Below are positions 7,597 to 17,176 of a stretch of DNA of 64,000 nucleotides, piece after piece (position 1 is the first letter of the stretch; each line of letters starts with the position of its first letter). The stretch is from Ectopseudomonas mendocina. Lineage in GTDB: Bacteria > Pseudomonadota > Gammaproteobacteria > Pseudomonadales > Pseudomonadaceae. The notes under the pieces are model-generated. The model was not told the DNA's origin. It ran no database searches and saw nothing but the letters and a program-made list of their open reading frames with translations. Where the stretch lies: contig NZ_JADTQG010000009.1 in the NCBI RefSeq assembly GCF_016008875.1, positions 1 to 64,000 of the forward strand, read 5' to 3'. Position numbers and translations under genes: made by a program.

Positions 7597-8937
7597 TTAC
7601 AGGATGTAGCGCGACAGGTCTTCGTCCTGCGCCAGTTCGCCGAGGTGGCCGTTGACGTAGCCGGCATCGATGCGGATCGGTTCGCCGTTCTGCTGGCCAG
7701 CCAGATCGCCAGCGCTGAAGGAAACCTCTTCCAGCAGGCGTTCAAGCAAGGTGTGCAGGCGACGGGCGCCGATGTTCTCGGTCTTTTCGTTGACCTGCCA
7801 GGCGATCTCCGCCAGACGCTTGATGCCGTCTTCGGTGAATTCGATCTCCAGCCCTTCGGTCTTCAGCAGCGCACTGTACTGCTCGGTGAGCGAAGCGTGC
7901 GGTTCACTGAGGATGCGTTCGAAATCCTGCGGGCTCAGGGCCTTGAGCTCGACCCGGATCGGCAGGCGGCCCTGCAGCTCAGGCACCAGGTCGCTCGGCT
8001 TGGACAGATGGAAGGCGCCCGAGGCGATGAACAGGATGTGGTCGGTCTTGACCATGCCCAACTTGGTGTTGACCGTACAGCCTTCGATCAGCGGTAGCAG
8101 GTCGCGCTGCACGCCTTCGCGCGAGACGTCGGCGCCGCCGGCATTGGCACGCTTGGCCACCTTGTCAATCTCGTCGATGAAGACGATGCCGTGCTGTTCG
8201 ACGGCTTCCAGCGCGCGGGCCTTGAGCTCTTCCTCGTTGACCAGGCGCGCGGCTTCCTCGTCACGCACCAGTTTCATGGCATCGACGACCTTGAGCTTGC
8301 GGCTCTTCTTCTTGCCCTTGCCCATGCTGGAGAACAGGTTCTGCAACTGGTTGGTCATCTCCTCCATGCCTGGCGGCGTCATGATCTCCACGCCCATGGG
8401 CGAGTCGGCCACTTCGATGTCGATTTCCTTGTCGTTCAACTGACCTTCGCGCAGGCGCTTGCGGAACAGCTGACGGGTGTTGGAATCCTCGCTGCGCGCC
8501 GGCTCGTCGCCGAAGCCCTGGCGCGCAGGCGGCAGCAGCGCGTCGAGGATGCGCTCCTCGGCGGCATCTTCGGCGCGGTGGCGAACCTTGGTCATTTCCT
8601 GTTCACGCAGCATCTTCACTGCGGCATCGGCCAGGTCACGGATGATCGATTCGACGTCGCGGCCGACGTAGCCGACCTCGGTGAACTTGGTGGCTTCCAC
8701 TTTCAGGAACGGCGCACTGGCCAGCTTGGCCAGGCGACGGGCGATCTCGGTCTTGCCGACGCCGGTCGGGCCGATCATCAGGATGTTCTTCGGCGTGACT
8801 TCCTGACGCAGCTCGGCCGGCAGTTGCATGCGCCGCCAACGATTGCGCAGGGCGATAGCGACGGCGCGCTTGGCGTCGTCCTGGCCGATGATGTGGCGGT
8901 TGAGTTCGTGGACGATCTCGCGGGGCGTCATGGACAT
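7597..8937 (-). CDS. hslU: HslU, ATPase subunit of the HslUV protease
   Basis: 446 aa AAA+ unfoldase that feeds substrates to HslV in the cytoplasm. Walker A GPTGVGKT at residues 56-63, Walker B FIDEID at 253-258, the variable I-domain between about 110 and 240, and the conserved C-terminal tail ending RYIL that docks into HslV. ATG at 8937 (MSMTPREIV); an in-frame ATG two codons later (8931) is also possible. hslV lies 44 bases upstream on the same strand. The pair is usually heat-shock induced; I did not identify a convincing sigma-32 promoter. Confidence 0.98.
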   Translation of the reverse strand: MSMTPREIVHELNRHIIGQDDAKRAVAIALRNRWRRMQLPAELRQEVTPKNILMIGPTGVGKTEIARRLAKLASAPFLKVEATKFTEVGYVGRDVESIIRDLADAAVKMLREQEMTKVRHRAEDAAEERILDALLPPARQGFGDEPARSEDSNTRQLFRKRLREGQLNDKEIDIEVADSPMGVEIMTPPGMEEMTNQLQNLFSSMGKGKKKSRKLKVVDAMKLVRDEEAARLVNEEELKARALEAVEQHGIVFIDEIDKVAKRANAGGADVSREGVQRDLLPLIEGCTVNTKLGMVKTDHILFIASGAFHLSKPSDLVPELQGRLPIRVELKALSPQDFERILSEPHASLTEQYSALLKTEGLEIEFTEDGIKRLAEIAWQVNEKTENIGARRLHTLLERLLEEVSFSAGDLAGQQNGEPIRIDAGYVNGHLGELAQDEDLSRYIL

Positions 8938-8981
8938 GGAATTGGGCTCGCAATAAACGGAAAGCGGTGAGGCAGTGGACG

Positions 8982-9512
8982 CTACTCGGCGGCGTCCAGT
9001 TCCTCTATTGTCTGGTGGTGGTTGGTGAACACGCAGATGTCGCCTGCGATGCCGAGTGCGGTCTCGGCCACTTCGCGGGCGGTCAGGTCGGTCTTCATCA
9101 ACAGTGCACGCGCGGCGGCCTGGGCGAAGTTGCCGCCGGAGCCCATGGCGATCAGGCCTTCCTCGGGTTCGACTACGTCACCGTTGCCGGTGATGATCAA
9201 GGATGCGTCCTTGTTGGCTACGGCCAGCATGGCTTCCAGGCGGCTCAGGCTGCGGTCGGTACGCCAGTCTTTGGCCAACTCGACGGCGGCGCGTACCAGG
9301 TGGCCCTGGTGTTTTTCCAGTTGGCCTTCGAAACGCTCGAACAGGGTGAAGGCATCGGCGGTGGCACCGGCGAAGCCGGCCAACACCTGGCCGTGGTACA
9401 GGCGGCGCACCTTCTTGGCGTTGCCCTTCATGACGGTGTTGCCGAGGGATACCTGGCCGTCGCCTGCCATCACGACCTTGCCGTGGCGGCGCACTGAAAC
9501 GATGGTGGTCAA
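8982..9512 (-). CDS. hslV: HslV, peptidase subunit of the HslUV protease
   Basis: 176 aa proteasome-like peptidase. After removal of the initiator, Thr2 (TTIVSVRR) is the N-terminal nucleophile, with Lys34-type and GDGQVSLG surroundings typical of HslV. It assembles as double hexamers capped by HslU. The start is TTG at 9512: there is no ATG or GTG that would keep the required N-terminal Thr, and GGAG lies eight bases upstream. It is the first gene of the hslVU pair. Confidence 0.97.
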   Translation of the reverse strand: MTTIVSVRRHGKVVMAGDGQVSLGNTVMKGNAKKVRRLYHGQVLAGFAGATADAFTLFERFEGQLEKHQGHLVRAAVELAKDWRTDRSLSRLEAMLAVANKDASLIITGNGDVVEPEEGLIAMGSGGNFAQAAARALLMKTDLTAREVAETALGIAGDICVFTNHHQTIEELDAAE

Positions 9513-9568
9513 GGGTGAATCTCCACGCTGCGGGGCGAACTTGCCCGGATGGAAACTCAGATGGGGTG

Positions 9569-9597
9569 CCCGCCGCGGCTTTTCAACCAGCGGCGGG
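9569..9597 (-). terminator. Hairpin between the SPOR gene and hslV
   Basis: CCCGCCGC (9569-9576) and GCGGCGGG (9590-9597) form a perfect 8-base stem 11 bases after the stop of the SPOR-domain gene. No T-run follows on the minus strand, so it may be a weak terminator or a 3' stabilising stem separating argS-SPOR from hslVU. Confidence 0.4.
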
Positions 9598-9608
9598 TGA
9601 ATCGACGA

Positions 9609-10283
9609 TCAGCGGACCTGGCGCTGCTGTAACAGCAGGTTGCTGTAGCCGTTGCCGGCCAGGGTCTTCTGCGCTGTCGCCAGTTGCTCGCGGCTGGCAA
9701 AGGGACCAACCAGTACGCGGTGCCAGGTCTCGTCGCGGACCTTGCCGGTCTCCACGCGTACGTTCTGGCCAAGCAGGATGATCTGCGCGCGCACGGCGTC
9801 GGCGTCGTCACGCTTGCGGAACGAGCCGGCCTGGAGGAAGAACTGCGTAGTGACCGGAGCATTGGCCAGCACCGGTGGTGGAGGCGGCGGCACTTCGCCT
9901 TTGAGCGCGGCTTCGGCGCGGGCGGTGTCGATCTTCGCGGCTTCTTCCGGGGTGACCGGTTTCTGCTCCGGTGCAGGCGGCGGCGTTTCCTCCAGGGCCT
10001 GCGGCAGGATCACTTCCGACTCCGGCAGCAGGGTGTAGAAGTCGTACTTGGGCCTGGCCGGCTCGGGCTGCGTCGGCTTGGGCTCGGGTTTGCTGCTGCG
10101 CACCTGCTCGCCCTTGTCGCGCTTGATCTCGTCACGGCCCGGTTCGAGGCTGAACAGGAACATGAAGAACCCGCCAACCACCAGGCCGCAGGCCAGCCAG
10201 ATCCAGCCCGGTACGGGCTTTTTCGCCGGGGCCTGATAGCGACTGGCGCCGCGTTTCGGCGCCGGCTTCTTGCGCGCTGCCAT
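9609..10283 (-). CDS. Single-pass membrane protein with C-terminal SPOR domain (FtsN-like)
   Basis: 224 aa. A short basic cytoplasmic tail (residues 1-25), one membrane segment (about 26-46), a Pro/Glu/Lys-rich linker (about 50-140) and a SPOR domain (about 145-221). SPOR domains bind denuded peptidoglycan at the division septum, and this architecture is that of FtsN-like division proteins. The ATG at 10283 directly abuts the argS stop codon, so it is co-transcribed with argS, an arrangement conserved in Pseudomonas. Whether it is the functional FtsN cannot be told from sequence; it is shorter than E. coli FtsN. Confidence 0.88.
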   Translation of the reverse strand: MAARKKPAPKRGASRYQAPAKKPVPGWIWLACGLVVGGFFMFLFSLEPGRDEIKRDKGEQVRSSKPEPKPTQPEPARPKYDFYTLLPESEVILPQALEETPPPAPEQKPVTPEEAAKIDTARAEAALKGEVPPPPPPVLANAPVTTQFFLQAGSFRKRDDADAVRAQIILLGQNVRVETGKVRDETWHRVLVGPFASREQLATAQKTLAGNGYSNLLLQQRQVR

Positions 10284-12023
10284 TTACATCCGCTCCAGAG
10301 TTTCCAGGCCGAGCAGCTCCAGGCCCTGTTTGAGGGTACGGCCAGTGAGGGCGGTCAGGCGCAGACGGCTGTTGCGCGTGGCTTCGTCCTCGGCAGTCAG
10401 AATCGGGCAGTTTTCGTAGAAGCTGGAGAACAGGCCGGCCAGGTCGTACAGGTAGCTGCACAGCATGTGCGGCGTGCCCTTGTCGGCGACGCTGCCCAGC
10501 AGCTCGCCAAACTGCGCCAGTTTGGCGGCCAGGGCCTGCTCATGCTCGGCGACCAGGGTGATCTGTCCGCCGATCTCGTCCACGCCCTTGCCGAGTTTGC
10601 GGAACACGCCCGCGACGCGGGTGTAGGCGTACAGCAGGTACGGCGCGGTATTGCCCTCGAAGCTCAGCATCAGGTCGAAGTTGAAGCTGTAGTCGCTGGT
10701 GCGGTGCTTGGACAGATCGGCGTACTTCACCGAGGCGATGCCGACCACGCGGGCAATCTGGCGCAGCTCGTCTTCAGCCAGCTCCGGGTTCTTGTCCTTG
10801 ACCAGGGCATAGGCGCGCTGCTCGGCCTCGTCGAGCAGTTGCACCAGCTTCACGGTGCCGCCGTCGCGGGTCTTGAACGGACGACCGTCCGGGCCGTTCA
10901 TGGTGCCGAAGCCCATGTGTTCCATGTCCATGCTGGCCGGTACGAAGCCGGCCAGGCGCGCGCAGGCGAAGACCATCTGGAAGTGCAGGGCCTGGCGCTG
11001 GTCGACGAAGTACAGCACGCGATCGGCCTTGAGCGTGCCGGCGCGGTAGCGGGTGGCGGCCAGGTCGGTGGTGGCGTACAGGTAGCCGCCGCCGGCCTTC
11101 TGCACGATCAGTGGCAGCGGGTTGCCTTCGGCGTTCTTGAATTCGTCCATGAAGACGCACTGCGCACCGTTGTCTTCGGTCAGCAGACCCTTGGTGGCGA
11201 GGTCGGCGACCACCTGCGGCAGGTCGTGGTTATAGGCGCTTTCGCCCTTGACGTCAGCCATGGAGAGCTTGACGCCGAGGCGGTCGTACAGCGCCTGGCA
11301 GTGCGACAGGGAGATATCGTTGAAGCGGTGCCACAGGCGCAGGCACTCGGCGTCGCCGGCCTGCAGCTGGACCACCAGCTCGCGGGCGCGGTCGGCGAAC
11401 TCGGGCGATTCGTCGAAGCGCTTCTTGGCTGCGCGGTAGAAACCTTCCAGGTCGGCCAGCTCGCTTTCGGCAGCCGCCGGGTTTTCCTGCATGTAGGCCA
11501 GCAGCATGCCGAACTGGGTGCCCCAATCGCCGACGTGGTTCTGGCGGATCACGCTGTCGCCGAGGAACTCCAGCACGCGCGCCACGCCGTCGCCGATGAT
11601 GGTCGAACGCAGGTGGCCGACGTGCATCTCCTTGGCCAGGTTGGGCGCGGACAGGTCGACCACCACGCGCTGCACCGGGCCGTTCTTGCGTACGCCGAGT
11701 TTGGCATCGGCCAGTGCCGCTTCCAGGCGCTGTGCCAGGGCATCGCTGTTCTGGAAGAAATTGAGGAAGCCGGGGCCGGCGATTTCCACCTTGGTGATCT
11801 GCTCGTCGGCCGGCAGGGCAGCGATCAGCTTCTCGGCCAGGTCGCGCGGCTTCATGCCGGCTGGTTTGGCCAGCATCATGGCGATGTTGCTGGCGAAATC
11901 GCCGTGACTCTTGTCCTTGGTGTTCTCCACCTGGATGGCCGGCGTCAGGCCCGCAGGCAGCACGCCTTCGGCGGTCAGGCGGTCGAGGGCTTGCTGGATC
12001 AGGTGGCGAATGCTGTCTTTCAT
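10284..12023 (-). CDS. argS: Arginyl-tRNA synthetase
   Basis: 579 aa class I synthetase that charges tRNA-Arg. The HIGH signature reads HVGH at residues 134-137, preceded by [11 protein letters not shown]; the N-terminal additional domain and C-terminal DALR anticodon-binding domain are present. The ATG at 12023 (MKDSIRHLI) is the family start; the frame remains open further upstream, but that part is Arg/Pro-rich translated intergenic repeat and was excluded. Its stop abuts the start of the SPOR-domain gene. Confidence 0.98.
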   Translation of the reverse strand: MKDSIRHLIQQALDRLTAEGVLPAGLTPAIQVENTKDKSHGDFASNIAMMLAKPAGMKPRDLAEKLIAALPADEQITKVEIAGPGFLNFFQNSDALAQRLEAALADAKLGVRKNGPVQRVVVDLSAPNLAKEMHVGHLRSTIIGDGVARVLEFLGDSVIRQNHVGDWGTQFGMLLAYMQENPAAAESELADLEGFYRAAKKRFDESPEFADRARELVVQLQAGDAECLRLWHRFNDISLSHCQALYDRLGVKLSMADVKGESAYNHDLPQVVADLATKGLLTEDNGAQCVFMDEFKNAEGNPLPLIVQKAGGGYLYATTDLAATRYRAGTLKADRVLYFVDQRQALHFQMVFACARLAGFVPASMDMEHMGFGTMNGPDGRPFKTRDGGTVKLVQLLDEAEQRAYALVKDKNPELAEDELRQIARVVGIASVKYADLSKHRTSDYSFNFDLMLSFEGNTAPYLLYAYTRVAGVFRKLGKGVDEIGGQITLVAEHEQALAAKLAQFGELLGSVADKGTPHMLCSYLYDLAGLFSSFYENCPILTAEDEATRNSRLRLTALTGRTLKQGLELLGLETLERM

Positions 12024-12073
12024 GTTCGGCTCGGGTTGCCTTGGGGCTTTGGTCGAAAACTGCGCATTATAAG

Positions 12074-12106
12074 AGCAGCTACAAGCTGCAAGCCACAAGC
12101 GGCAAG
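12074..12106. repeat. Dispersed AGCTGCAAGC-type intergenic repeat, copy 1
   Basis: The stretch contains AGCTACAAGCTGCAAGC and CACAAGCGGCAAG, a degenerate 8 to 10 base unit repeated in tandem. The same word family recurs at 18495-18524 and 34185-34288 in this window, always between genes. Function unknown. Confidence 0.65.
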
Positions 12107-12148
12107 GAAAAGCGTGCCGCGTTTTTCTTCGCCGCCGCGTTTGCGTGG

Positions 12149-12223
12149 GTAGGGTGGGCTTCAGCCCACCAAGGGTGACCGCTGTTGGTGGGCTGAAGCG
12201 GGACGCCGCCCGGCCCACCCTAC
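12149..12223. repeat. Long intergenic inverted repeat between argS and priA
   Basis: GTAGGGTGGGC (12149-12159) is the exact reverse complement of GCCCACCCTAC (12213-12223), and inner GGTGGGCTTCAGCCCACC is itself palindromic. The right arm ends one base before the priA stop codon. This is a REP-class element and could also act as the priA transcript end. Confidence 0.75.
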
Positions 12224-12224
12224 G

Positions 12225-14444
12225 CTAGAACAGGTCAATCGGGTCGACGTCCAGCGACCAGCGCACCGCGCGGCCGCTGGGCATCTGCTCCAGCGCGTGC
12301 AGCCAGCGGTTGAGCAGGCGGTGCAGCGGCGCGCGGGCATTGCCCTGCAGCAGCAGTTGCGCACGGAAACGCCCGGCGCGGCGTTCCATCGGCGCCGGTA
12401 CCGGGCCGAGCAGTTCGATACCGGACAAGTCCAGCTCACCCAGCAGATGCTCGGCCTCGCTGCAGGCTTCATCGAGGAAGCTTTCGGCCTGGCCGGGCTT
12501 GTGCGCTTCGGCTCGCAGCAGGGCCAGGTGGCAGAACGGCGGCAGGCCGGCACTGCGCCGCTCGCTCAACGCCTGCTCGGCGAAGGCGAAGTAGCCCTGT
12601 TCGGTCAGTTGCACCAGTAGTGGGTGGTCGGCCAGGTGGCTCTGGATGATCACCTTGCCCGGCTCCTCGGCGCGACCGGCGCGACCGGCGACCTGCACGA
12701 TCAACTGCGCCATGCGCTCGCTGGCGCGAAAGTCAGCCGAGAACAGGCCACCGTCGGCATCGAGAATCGACACCAGCGTCACTCGCGGGAAGTGGTGACC
12801 CTTGGCAAGCATTTGCGTGCCGACCAGGATGCACGGCTCGCCCTTGTTGATGGTGGCGAACAGGCGATCCATCGCGCCTTTGCGCGAGGTGCTGTCGCGA
12901 TCGATGCGTAGCACCGGGTAATCGGGGAACAGCACCGCCAGGCGCTCTTCGGCGCGCTCGGTGCCCGCGCCGACCGGGCGCAGGTCGACGTGCTGGCATT
13001 TCGGGCAGTTGCTCGGCTGTCGCTCGACATGGCCGCAGTGATGGCAGCGCAGCTCCTGATAACGCTGGTGCACGGTCATGCGCGCGTCGCAGCGTGGGCA
13101 CTCCGATAGCCAGCCGCAATCATGGCAGAGCAGGGTTGGGGCGAAGCCGCGGCGGTTGAGGAACACCAGCACCTGCTGGCCGGCTGCCAGGGTCTGGGCG
13201 ATGGCCTGCTGCATCGGCCCCGAAATGCCCGAGTCCAGTGGTCGGCTCTTCACGTCCAGACGCAGGAAGCGCGGCTGGCTGGCGCCGCCGGCGCGCTGGG
13301 TCAGCTTGAGCAGGGCGTAGCGGCCGCTGTGGGCGTTGTGCAGGCTTTCCAGCGACGGTGTCGCCGAGCCGAGGACGATCGGTACGTCTTCCTGACGCGC
13401 GCGAACCAACGCCAGGTCGCGGGCGTGGTAGCGCAGGCCCTCCTGCTGTTTATACGAGGCGTCGTGTTCTTCATCGACGATGATCAGCCCAGGGTTCTTC
13501 ATCGGCGTGAACAGTGCCGAGCGGGTGCCGATGATGATGTCGGCCTCGCCATCGCGCGCTGCCAGCCAGGCATCGAGGCGATCGCGGTCGTTCACCGCCG
13601 AGTGCAGCAGGGCGATGCGTGCGTTGAAGCGGCGGGCGAAACGGTCGAAGGTCTGTGGGCCAAGGTTGATCTCGGGGATCAGCACCAGTGCCTGCTTGCC
13701 GGCCTCCAGGCATTGGTGGATCAGTTGCAGGTAAACCTCGGTCTTGCCGCTGCCGGTGACGCCCGCAAGCAGAAACGCATTGAACTGGTCCCAACCTGAC
13801 GCCACGGCGTTCACGGCGGCGCGCTGCTCGGCGTTCAGCGGCAGTTCCGGTTGCGCCAGCCAGTGTGCGGGCTTGGCGTGAGGCTGAGTGCGGCGCACCT
13901 CGACCCTTACCAGGCCCTTCTCATGCAGCAACTGCAGGCTGTCGCGGTTGAGTTGCAGCTGGCTGAGCAGGCTGTGGGCCACGCCGTGCGGATGTTGCGC
14001 CAGTGCCTTGAGTGCGTCGCGCTGGCGCGGAGCGCGGGCCAGCCGTGGGTCGTCGACGCTGGCGCCTTTGCTGGCCAGCCAGTAACGCTCCTGGCGGGTT
14101 TCGGCTGGCTCACCCTGGCGCAGCAGCACCGGCAAGGCCCAGCTCAGGGTGTCGCCGAGGCTGTGCTGGTAATACTGCGCCGTCCACAGACACAGCTTGA
14201 ACAGCGGCGCCGGCAATGGTGGGCGGGCGTCGAGCAGCTCCAGGGCGGGTTTGAGCTTGTCGAGTGGGACTTCGCTCTGGCTGTCGACTTCCACCAGCAC
14301 GCCAATCATCTCGCGACGGCCGAAGGGCACGCGCAGGCGCACGCCAGGCTGCAAGGCACTGCGCGACACGCCAGCGGGGGCGAGGTAGTCGAACAGGCGG
14401 CGCAGCGGCGAGGGCAGGGCGAGGCGCAGGATCAGGTCGGGCAA
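12225..14444 (-). CDS. priA: Primosomal protein N' (replication restart helicase PriA)
   Basis: 739 aa superfamily 2 DNA helicase that reloads the replisome at collapsed forks. An N-terminal 3'-DNA-binding domain (about 1-105), winged helix, Walker A GVTGSGKT (228-235), DEEH box (324-327), then a zinc-binding insert with paired CxxC motifs (about 448-490: CHDC, CPRC, CHHC, CPKC), and C-terminal helicase motifs QVAGRAGR. The start is TTG at 14444 with GGAG eight bases upstream; no ATG restores the conserved PDLILRLALPSPLRRLFDY N terminus. It is divergent from rpmE, as in P. aeruginosa. Confidence 0.97.
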   Translation of the reverse strand: MPDLILRLALPSPLRRLFDYLAPAGVSRSALQPGVRLRVPFGRREMIGVLVEVDSQSEVPLDKLKPALELLDARPPLPAPLFKLCLWTAQYYQHSLGDTLSWALPVLLRQGEPAETRQERYWLASKGASVDDPRLARAPRQRDALKALAQHPHGVAHSLLSQLQLNRDSLQLLHEKGLVRVEVRRTQPHAKPAHWLAQPELPLNAEQRAAVNAVASGWDQFNAFLLAGVTGSGKTEVYLQLIHQCLEAGKQALVLIPEINLGPQTFDRFARRFNARIALLHSAVNDRDRLDAWLAARDGEADIIIGTRSALFTPMKNPGLIIVDEEHDASYKQQEGLRYHARDLALVRARQEDVPIVLGSATPSLESLHNAHSGRYALLKLTQRAGGASQPRFLRLDVKSRPLDSGISGPMQQAIAQTLAAGQQVLVFLNRRGFAPTLLCHDCGWLSECPRCDARMTVHQRYQELRCHHCGHVERQPSNCPKCQHVDLRPVGAGTERAEERLAVLFPDYPVLRIDRDSTSRKGAMDRLFATINKGEPCILVGTQMLAKGHHFPRVTLVSILDADGGLFSADFRASERMAQLIVQVAGRAGRAEEPGKVIIQSHLADHPLLVQLTEQGYFAFAEQALSERRSAGLPPFCHLALLRAEAHKPGQAESFLDEACSEAEHLLGELDLSGIELLGPVPAPMERRAGRFRAQLLLQGNARAPLHRLLNRWLHALEQMPSGRAVRWSLDVDPIDLF

Positions 14445-14602
14445 GCCAGGAGCTCCGTTGACAGGCTGGCGATCTTAGCACGCGACGACCGGCGCCTTGC
14501 GCGGCTTGCATCGACTCGCGCGTCTGGTAAGATGCGCGGCCTATTTCTGTGCGGTGCCTGACATTGGTCGGGTGGCGGCACGACTACCCCGAGGAAAGCA
14601 CC

Positions 14603-14815
14603 ATGAAAGCCGATATCCATCCGAACTACGTTGAGATCGACGCCACCTGCTCCTGCGGCAACGTGATCAAGACCCGCTCCACCCTGGGCAAGAACCTGAG
14701 CCTGGACGTTTGCTCCGAGTGCCACCCGTTCTACACCGGTAAGCAGAAAGTGCTGGACACCGGCGGCCGTATCGATCGCTTCAAGCAGCGCTTCGGCGTA
14801 TTCGGCGCCAAGTAA
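14603..14815 (+). CDS. rpmE: 50S ribosomal protein L31 (zinc-binding form)
   Basis: 70 aa L31. The cysteine pattern CSCG near residue 16 and CSECH near residue 37 marks the zinc-containing C+ paralogue, as opposed to the zinc-free form induced on zinc starvation. The ATG at 14603 has GAGGAA six bases upstream; an in-frame GTG at 14549 was rejected because it adds unrelated residues. It is monocistronic or semi-coupled to the next gene: a strong terminator hairpin lies 48 bases beyond the stop, but inside the downstream reading frame. Confidence 0.97.
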   Translation: MKADIHPNYVEIDATCSCGNVIKTRSTLGKNLSLDVCSECHPFYTGKQKVLDTGGRIDRFKQRFGVFGAK

Positions 14816-14841
14816 GCGGCCGAATCGAAACGGAATCTGGC

Positions 14842-15642
14842 ATGCGCCACTCCGTGCTACTGAAAAAGGCGTCCCTGGTGGGCGCCTTTTTCGTTTCTCT
14901 GCTTTGCGTCGATCTGGCGCAGGCCTTCTGTCCGCTGCGCGCCGATCTGGCTCCGGTCGCCGTGCGCCAGGTGGTCGACGGCGATACCGTGCGCCTGGCC
15001 GACGGCCGCAGCATTCGCCTGATCGGCATCAATACGCCGGAACTGGGGCGCAAGGGGCGCAGCGACGAGCCTTATGCCGTGCAGGCCAAGCGTCGTCTGC
15101 AGGCGCTGGTCGATGCCAGCGATGGCCGCGTCGGCCTGCTCTACGGCAAGCAGCGCAAGGACCGCTACGGCCGCACCCTGGCCCATCTTTACGACCGCCA
15201 GGGGCGTAATCTCGAAGCGCAATTGCTCGGCGAAGGCCTCGGTTTCATGGTTGCGGTGGCGCCCAATGCTGCGCTGGCGACCTGCCAGGCACAGGCCGAG
15301 CGCCAGGCGCGCAGCAAGCGCCTCGGCGTGTGGCGTGACGAGCAGGTGAAGACGGCTGGCCAGTTGCAGGGAGGCGGCTTCGCCCTGCTCGGCGGCCGGG
15401 TTGTCGGCGTGCAGCGCAATCGTGGCGGCCTGTGGCTCGATCTCGATGGCGGTCGGGTCCTGCGCGTGTCGCCCGAACTGCTCGGCGAGTTCGACGTGCC
15501 TGCCTTGCAGAAACTCAAGGGGCGGCGAGTGGAGGCGCGGGGTTGGGTCATCGACCGGCAGAGCCGCGGTGGCTTGAAATCCGGGCAGGCGCGCTGGATG
15601 CTGCCGCTTACCCATTCGGCGATGCTGGAGGTGTTGCCATGA
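14842..15642 (+). CDS. Secreted thermonuclease (SNase-like) family protein
   Basis: 266 aa. A signal peptide (residues 1-28: KK, a hydrophobic core, cleavage after AQA) precedes a staphylococcal-nuclease-like OB domain (about 38-165) with RLIGINTPE and KDRYGRTLAHL, which contain the equivalents of the catalytic Arg, Glu and Arg. It is probably a periplasmic or secreted Ca2+-dependent nuclease. The last ~100 residues form a second unassigned domain. The stop overlaps the ATG of the M48 protease gene by four bases (ATGA), implying translational coupling. Unusually, the rpmE terminator hairpin lies within codons 8-17. Confidence 0.85.
   Translation: MRHSVLLKKASLVGAFFVSLLCVDLAQAFCPLRADLAPVAVRQVVDGDTVRLADGRSIRLIGINTPELGRKGRSDEPYAVQAKRRLQALVDASDGRVGLLYGKQRKDRYGRTLAHLYDRQGRNLEAQLLGEGLGFMVAVAPNAALATCQAQAERQARSKRLGVWRDEQVKTAGQLQGGGFALLGGRVVGVQRNRGGLWLDLDGGRVLRVSPELLGEFDVPALQKLKGRRVEARGWVIDRQSRGGLKSGQARWMLPLTHSAMLEVLP
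14863..14891 (+). terminator. Terminator hairpin lying inside the nuclease signal-peptide codons
   Basis: AAAAAGGCG (14863-14871) and CGCCTTTTT (14883-14891) form a perfect 9-base stem ending in a T-run, 48 bases after the rpmE stop. It looks like a standard intrinsic terminator for rpmE, yet it begins 21 bases after the nuclease ATG and is translated as part of the signal peptide. Translation of the nuclease start region could unfold it. Confidence 0.75.
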
Positions 15643-17075
15643 TTCGTGCATTGATGCTGTGTCTGTTGTGCAGCTGGTTGGCGGGTTGCGCGGTCAATCC
15701 CGCGACCGGTCGCACCGATTTCGTGATGATGAGCGAACGCCAGGAGCTGGACCTCGGTGCGCGCTACAACCAGGAAATTCTCAAGCAATACCCGCGCTAC
15801 GAGGATGCCAAGCTGCAGGCCTATATCCAGCGTGTCGGCGAGCGGGTGGCGCGCAGCAGCCATCGCAATCAGCTCAACTACGTCTTCACCCTGGTGGACA
15901 GTCCGGACGTCAACGCCTTCGCGCTGCCGGGTGGCTATATCTATATCCATCGCGGCCTGCTGGCCTACCTCAACTCGGAGGCGGAGCTGGCCGCCGTGCT
16001 GGGGCATGAGGTCGGTCACGTGACGGCCCGTCACAGCGTGCGCCAGCAGAGCCAGTCCACGGCCTGGGGGCTGCTCGGCCAGGCCGCGGCCATCGGTACC
16101 GGTGTCGGCGCGGTGGGCGATCTGACCAGTGCCATGGGCATCGCCTTCGTGCGCGGCTACGGCCGCGACATGGAGCTGGAGGCCGATGGCCTGGGCGCGC
16201 AATACCTGGCGCGCGGTGGCTATGACCCGCAGGCGATGATCGAAGTGGTCAAGGTGCTCAAGGGGCAGGAGGATTTCGCCCGCGAGCAGGCCGCCAGGCG
16301 CGGCGAAGCCCCGGCAGCGGGCAGCTATCACGGCTTGTTCGACACCCACCCGGACAACGATCGTCGTCTGCAGCAAGTGATCGGCCCGGCGCGGGCTCTG
16401 GTCGGCGGTAACCAGGAAGTGGGCCGAGACAATTTTCTGCAGATGCTCGACGGGCTGGTGTTCGGCGATTCGGCCGCCAGCGGAATTCGCCGCGGACGCA
16501 ATTTCTATCACGGTGAGCTGGATTTCACCCTGAGCTATCCGCAGGGCTGGCAGCTGGTCAATCGTCCCGATGTGCTGATCGGCCACACCCCGGATGAGCA
16601 AGCCTTTATCGCCATGACCCTGGAGGCGGCGGACAAGCAGCTTTCGCCTGCCGAATTCCTGCGCAAGCGCGCTGGCAATCAGCGCCTGGTTGCTGGCGAA
16701 GAGCTACGCCTGGGGGCACTGCAAGGCTATACGGCGGTGTTGCAGGGGCAGTCGGCGCGCCGCGTGGCGGTGATCTATCGAGGCGACAATGCGTACCTGT
16801 TCGTGGCAGCGGTAAAAGGGCGCGCTTCGCTGGAAACCGAGGATCAGCGCTTTCTCGACGTCATCCGCAGTTACCGGCCGCTGAAGTCGAGCGAACGCAA
16901 GCTGGCTGAGCCGGTGCGCCTGCATCTGGTGAAGGCCAAGGCGGGGCAGAGCCTCTCGGCTCTCGCCAAGGATTTGCCGCTGTCGACCGATGGCGAGGCC
17001 CAGTTGCGACTGCTCAACGGGCTCTACCCAAGCGGCGAACCGCGCCCTGGCGAGTGGCTGAAAACGCTGCGCTAG
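15639..17075 (+). CDS. M48-family metalloprotease lipoprotein
   Basis: 478 aa. A lipoprotein signal peptide ends at LAGC (Cys17). The zinc site HEVGH is at residues 123-127 and the third ligand lies in the MELEADG segment (Glu181), which places it in the M48 (BepA/LoiP-like) family of periplasmic proteases. A C-terminal region (about 300-478) holds a further domain ending in a LysM-like segment. In related proteins the role is outer-membrane protein quality control (established for BepA; inference here). The ATG at 15639 overlaps the upstream nuclease stop; the open frame upstream of it was ignored because it only mirrors the nuclease. Confidence 0.88.
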   Translation: MIRALMLCLLCSWLAGCAVNPATGRTDFVMMSERQELDLGARYNQEILKQYPRYEDAKLQAYIQRVGERVARSSHRNQLNYVFTLVDSPDVNAFALPGGYIYIHRGLLAYLNSEAELAAVLGHEVGHVTARHSVRQQSQSTAWGLLGQAAAIGTGVGAVGDLTSAMGIAFVRGYGRDMELEADGLGAQYLARGGYDPQAMIEVVKVLKGQEDFAREQAARRGEAPAAGSYHGLFDTHPDNDRRLQQVIGPARALVGGNQEVGRDNFLQMLDGLVFGDSAASGIRRGRNFYHGELDFTLSYPQGWQLVNRPDVLIGHTPDEQAFIAMTLEAADKQLSPAEFLRKRAGNQRLVAGEELRLGALQGYTAVLQGQSARRVAVIYRGDNAYLFVAAVKGRASLETEDQRFLDVIRSYRPLKSSERKLAEPVRLHLVKAKAGQSLSALAKDLPLSTDGEAQLRLLNGLYPSGEPRPGEWLKTLR

Positions 17076-17176
17076 CGCGGCGCTTCAATCGCGACCGAAC
17101 GGTCTTGTGCAGGTGTATACAACTTGCGTATCCTCGGCCGCCTGCCCGTTCAGCCAACAAAAGCGGAAATGCCACT

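Noticed and set aside
9684..12152. An 822-codon plus-strand open frame over argS and the SPOR gene
   Set aside because: Antisense to two intact conserved genes, with low-complexity Ala/Gln/Val/His composition typical of shadow frames.
12024..12218. N-terminal extension of ArgS from 12218
   Set aside because: The extra 65 residues are translated intergenic repeat; the family start is at 12023.
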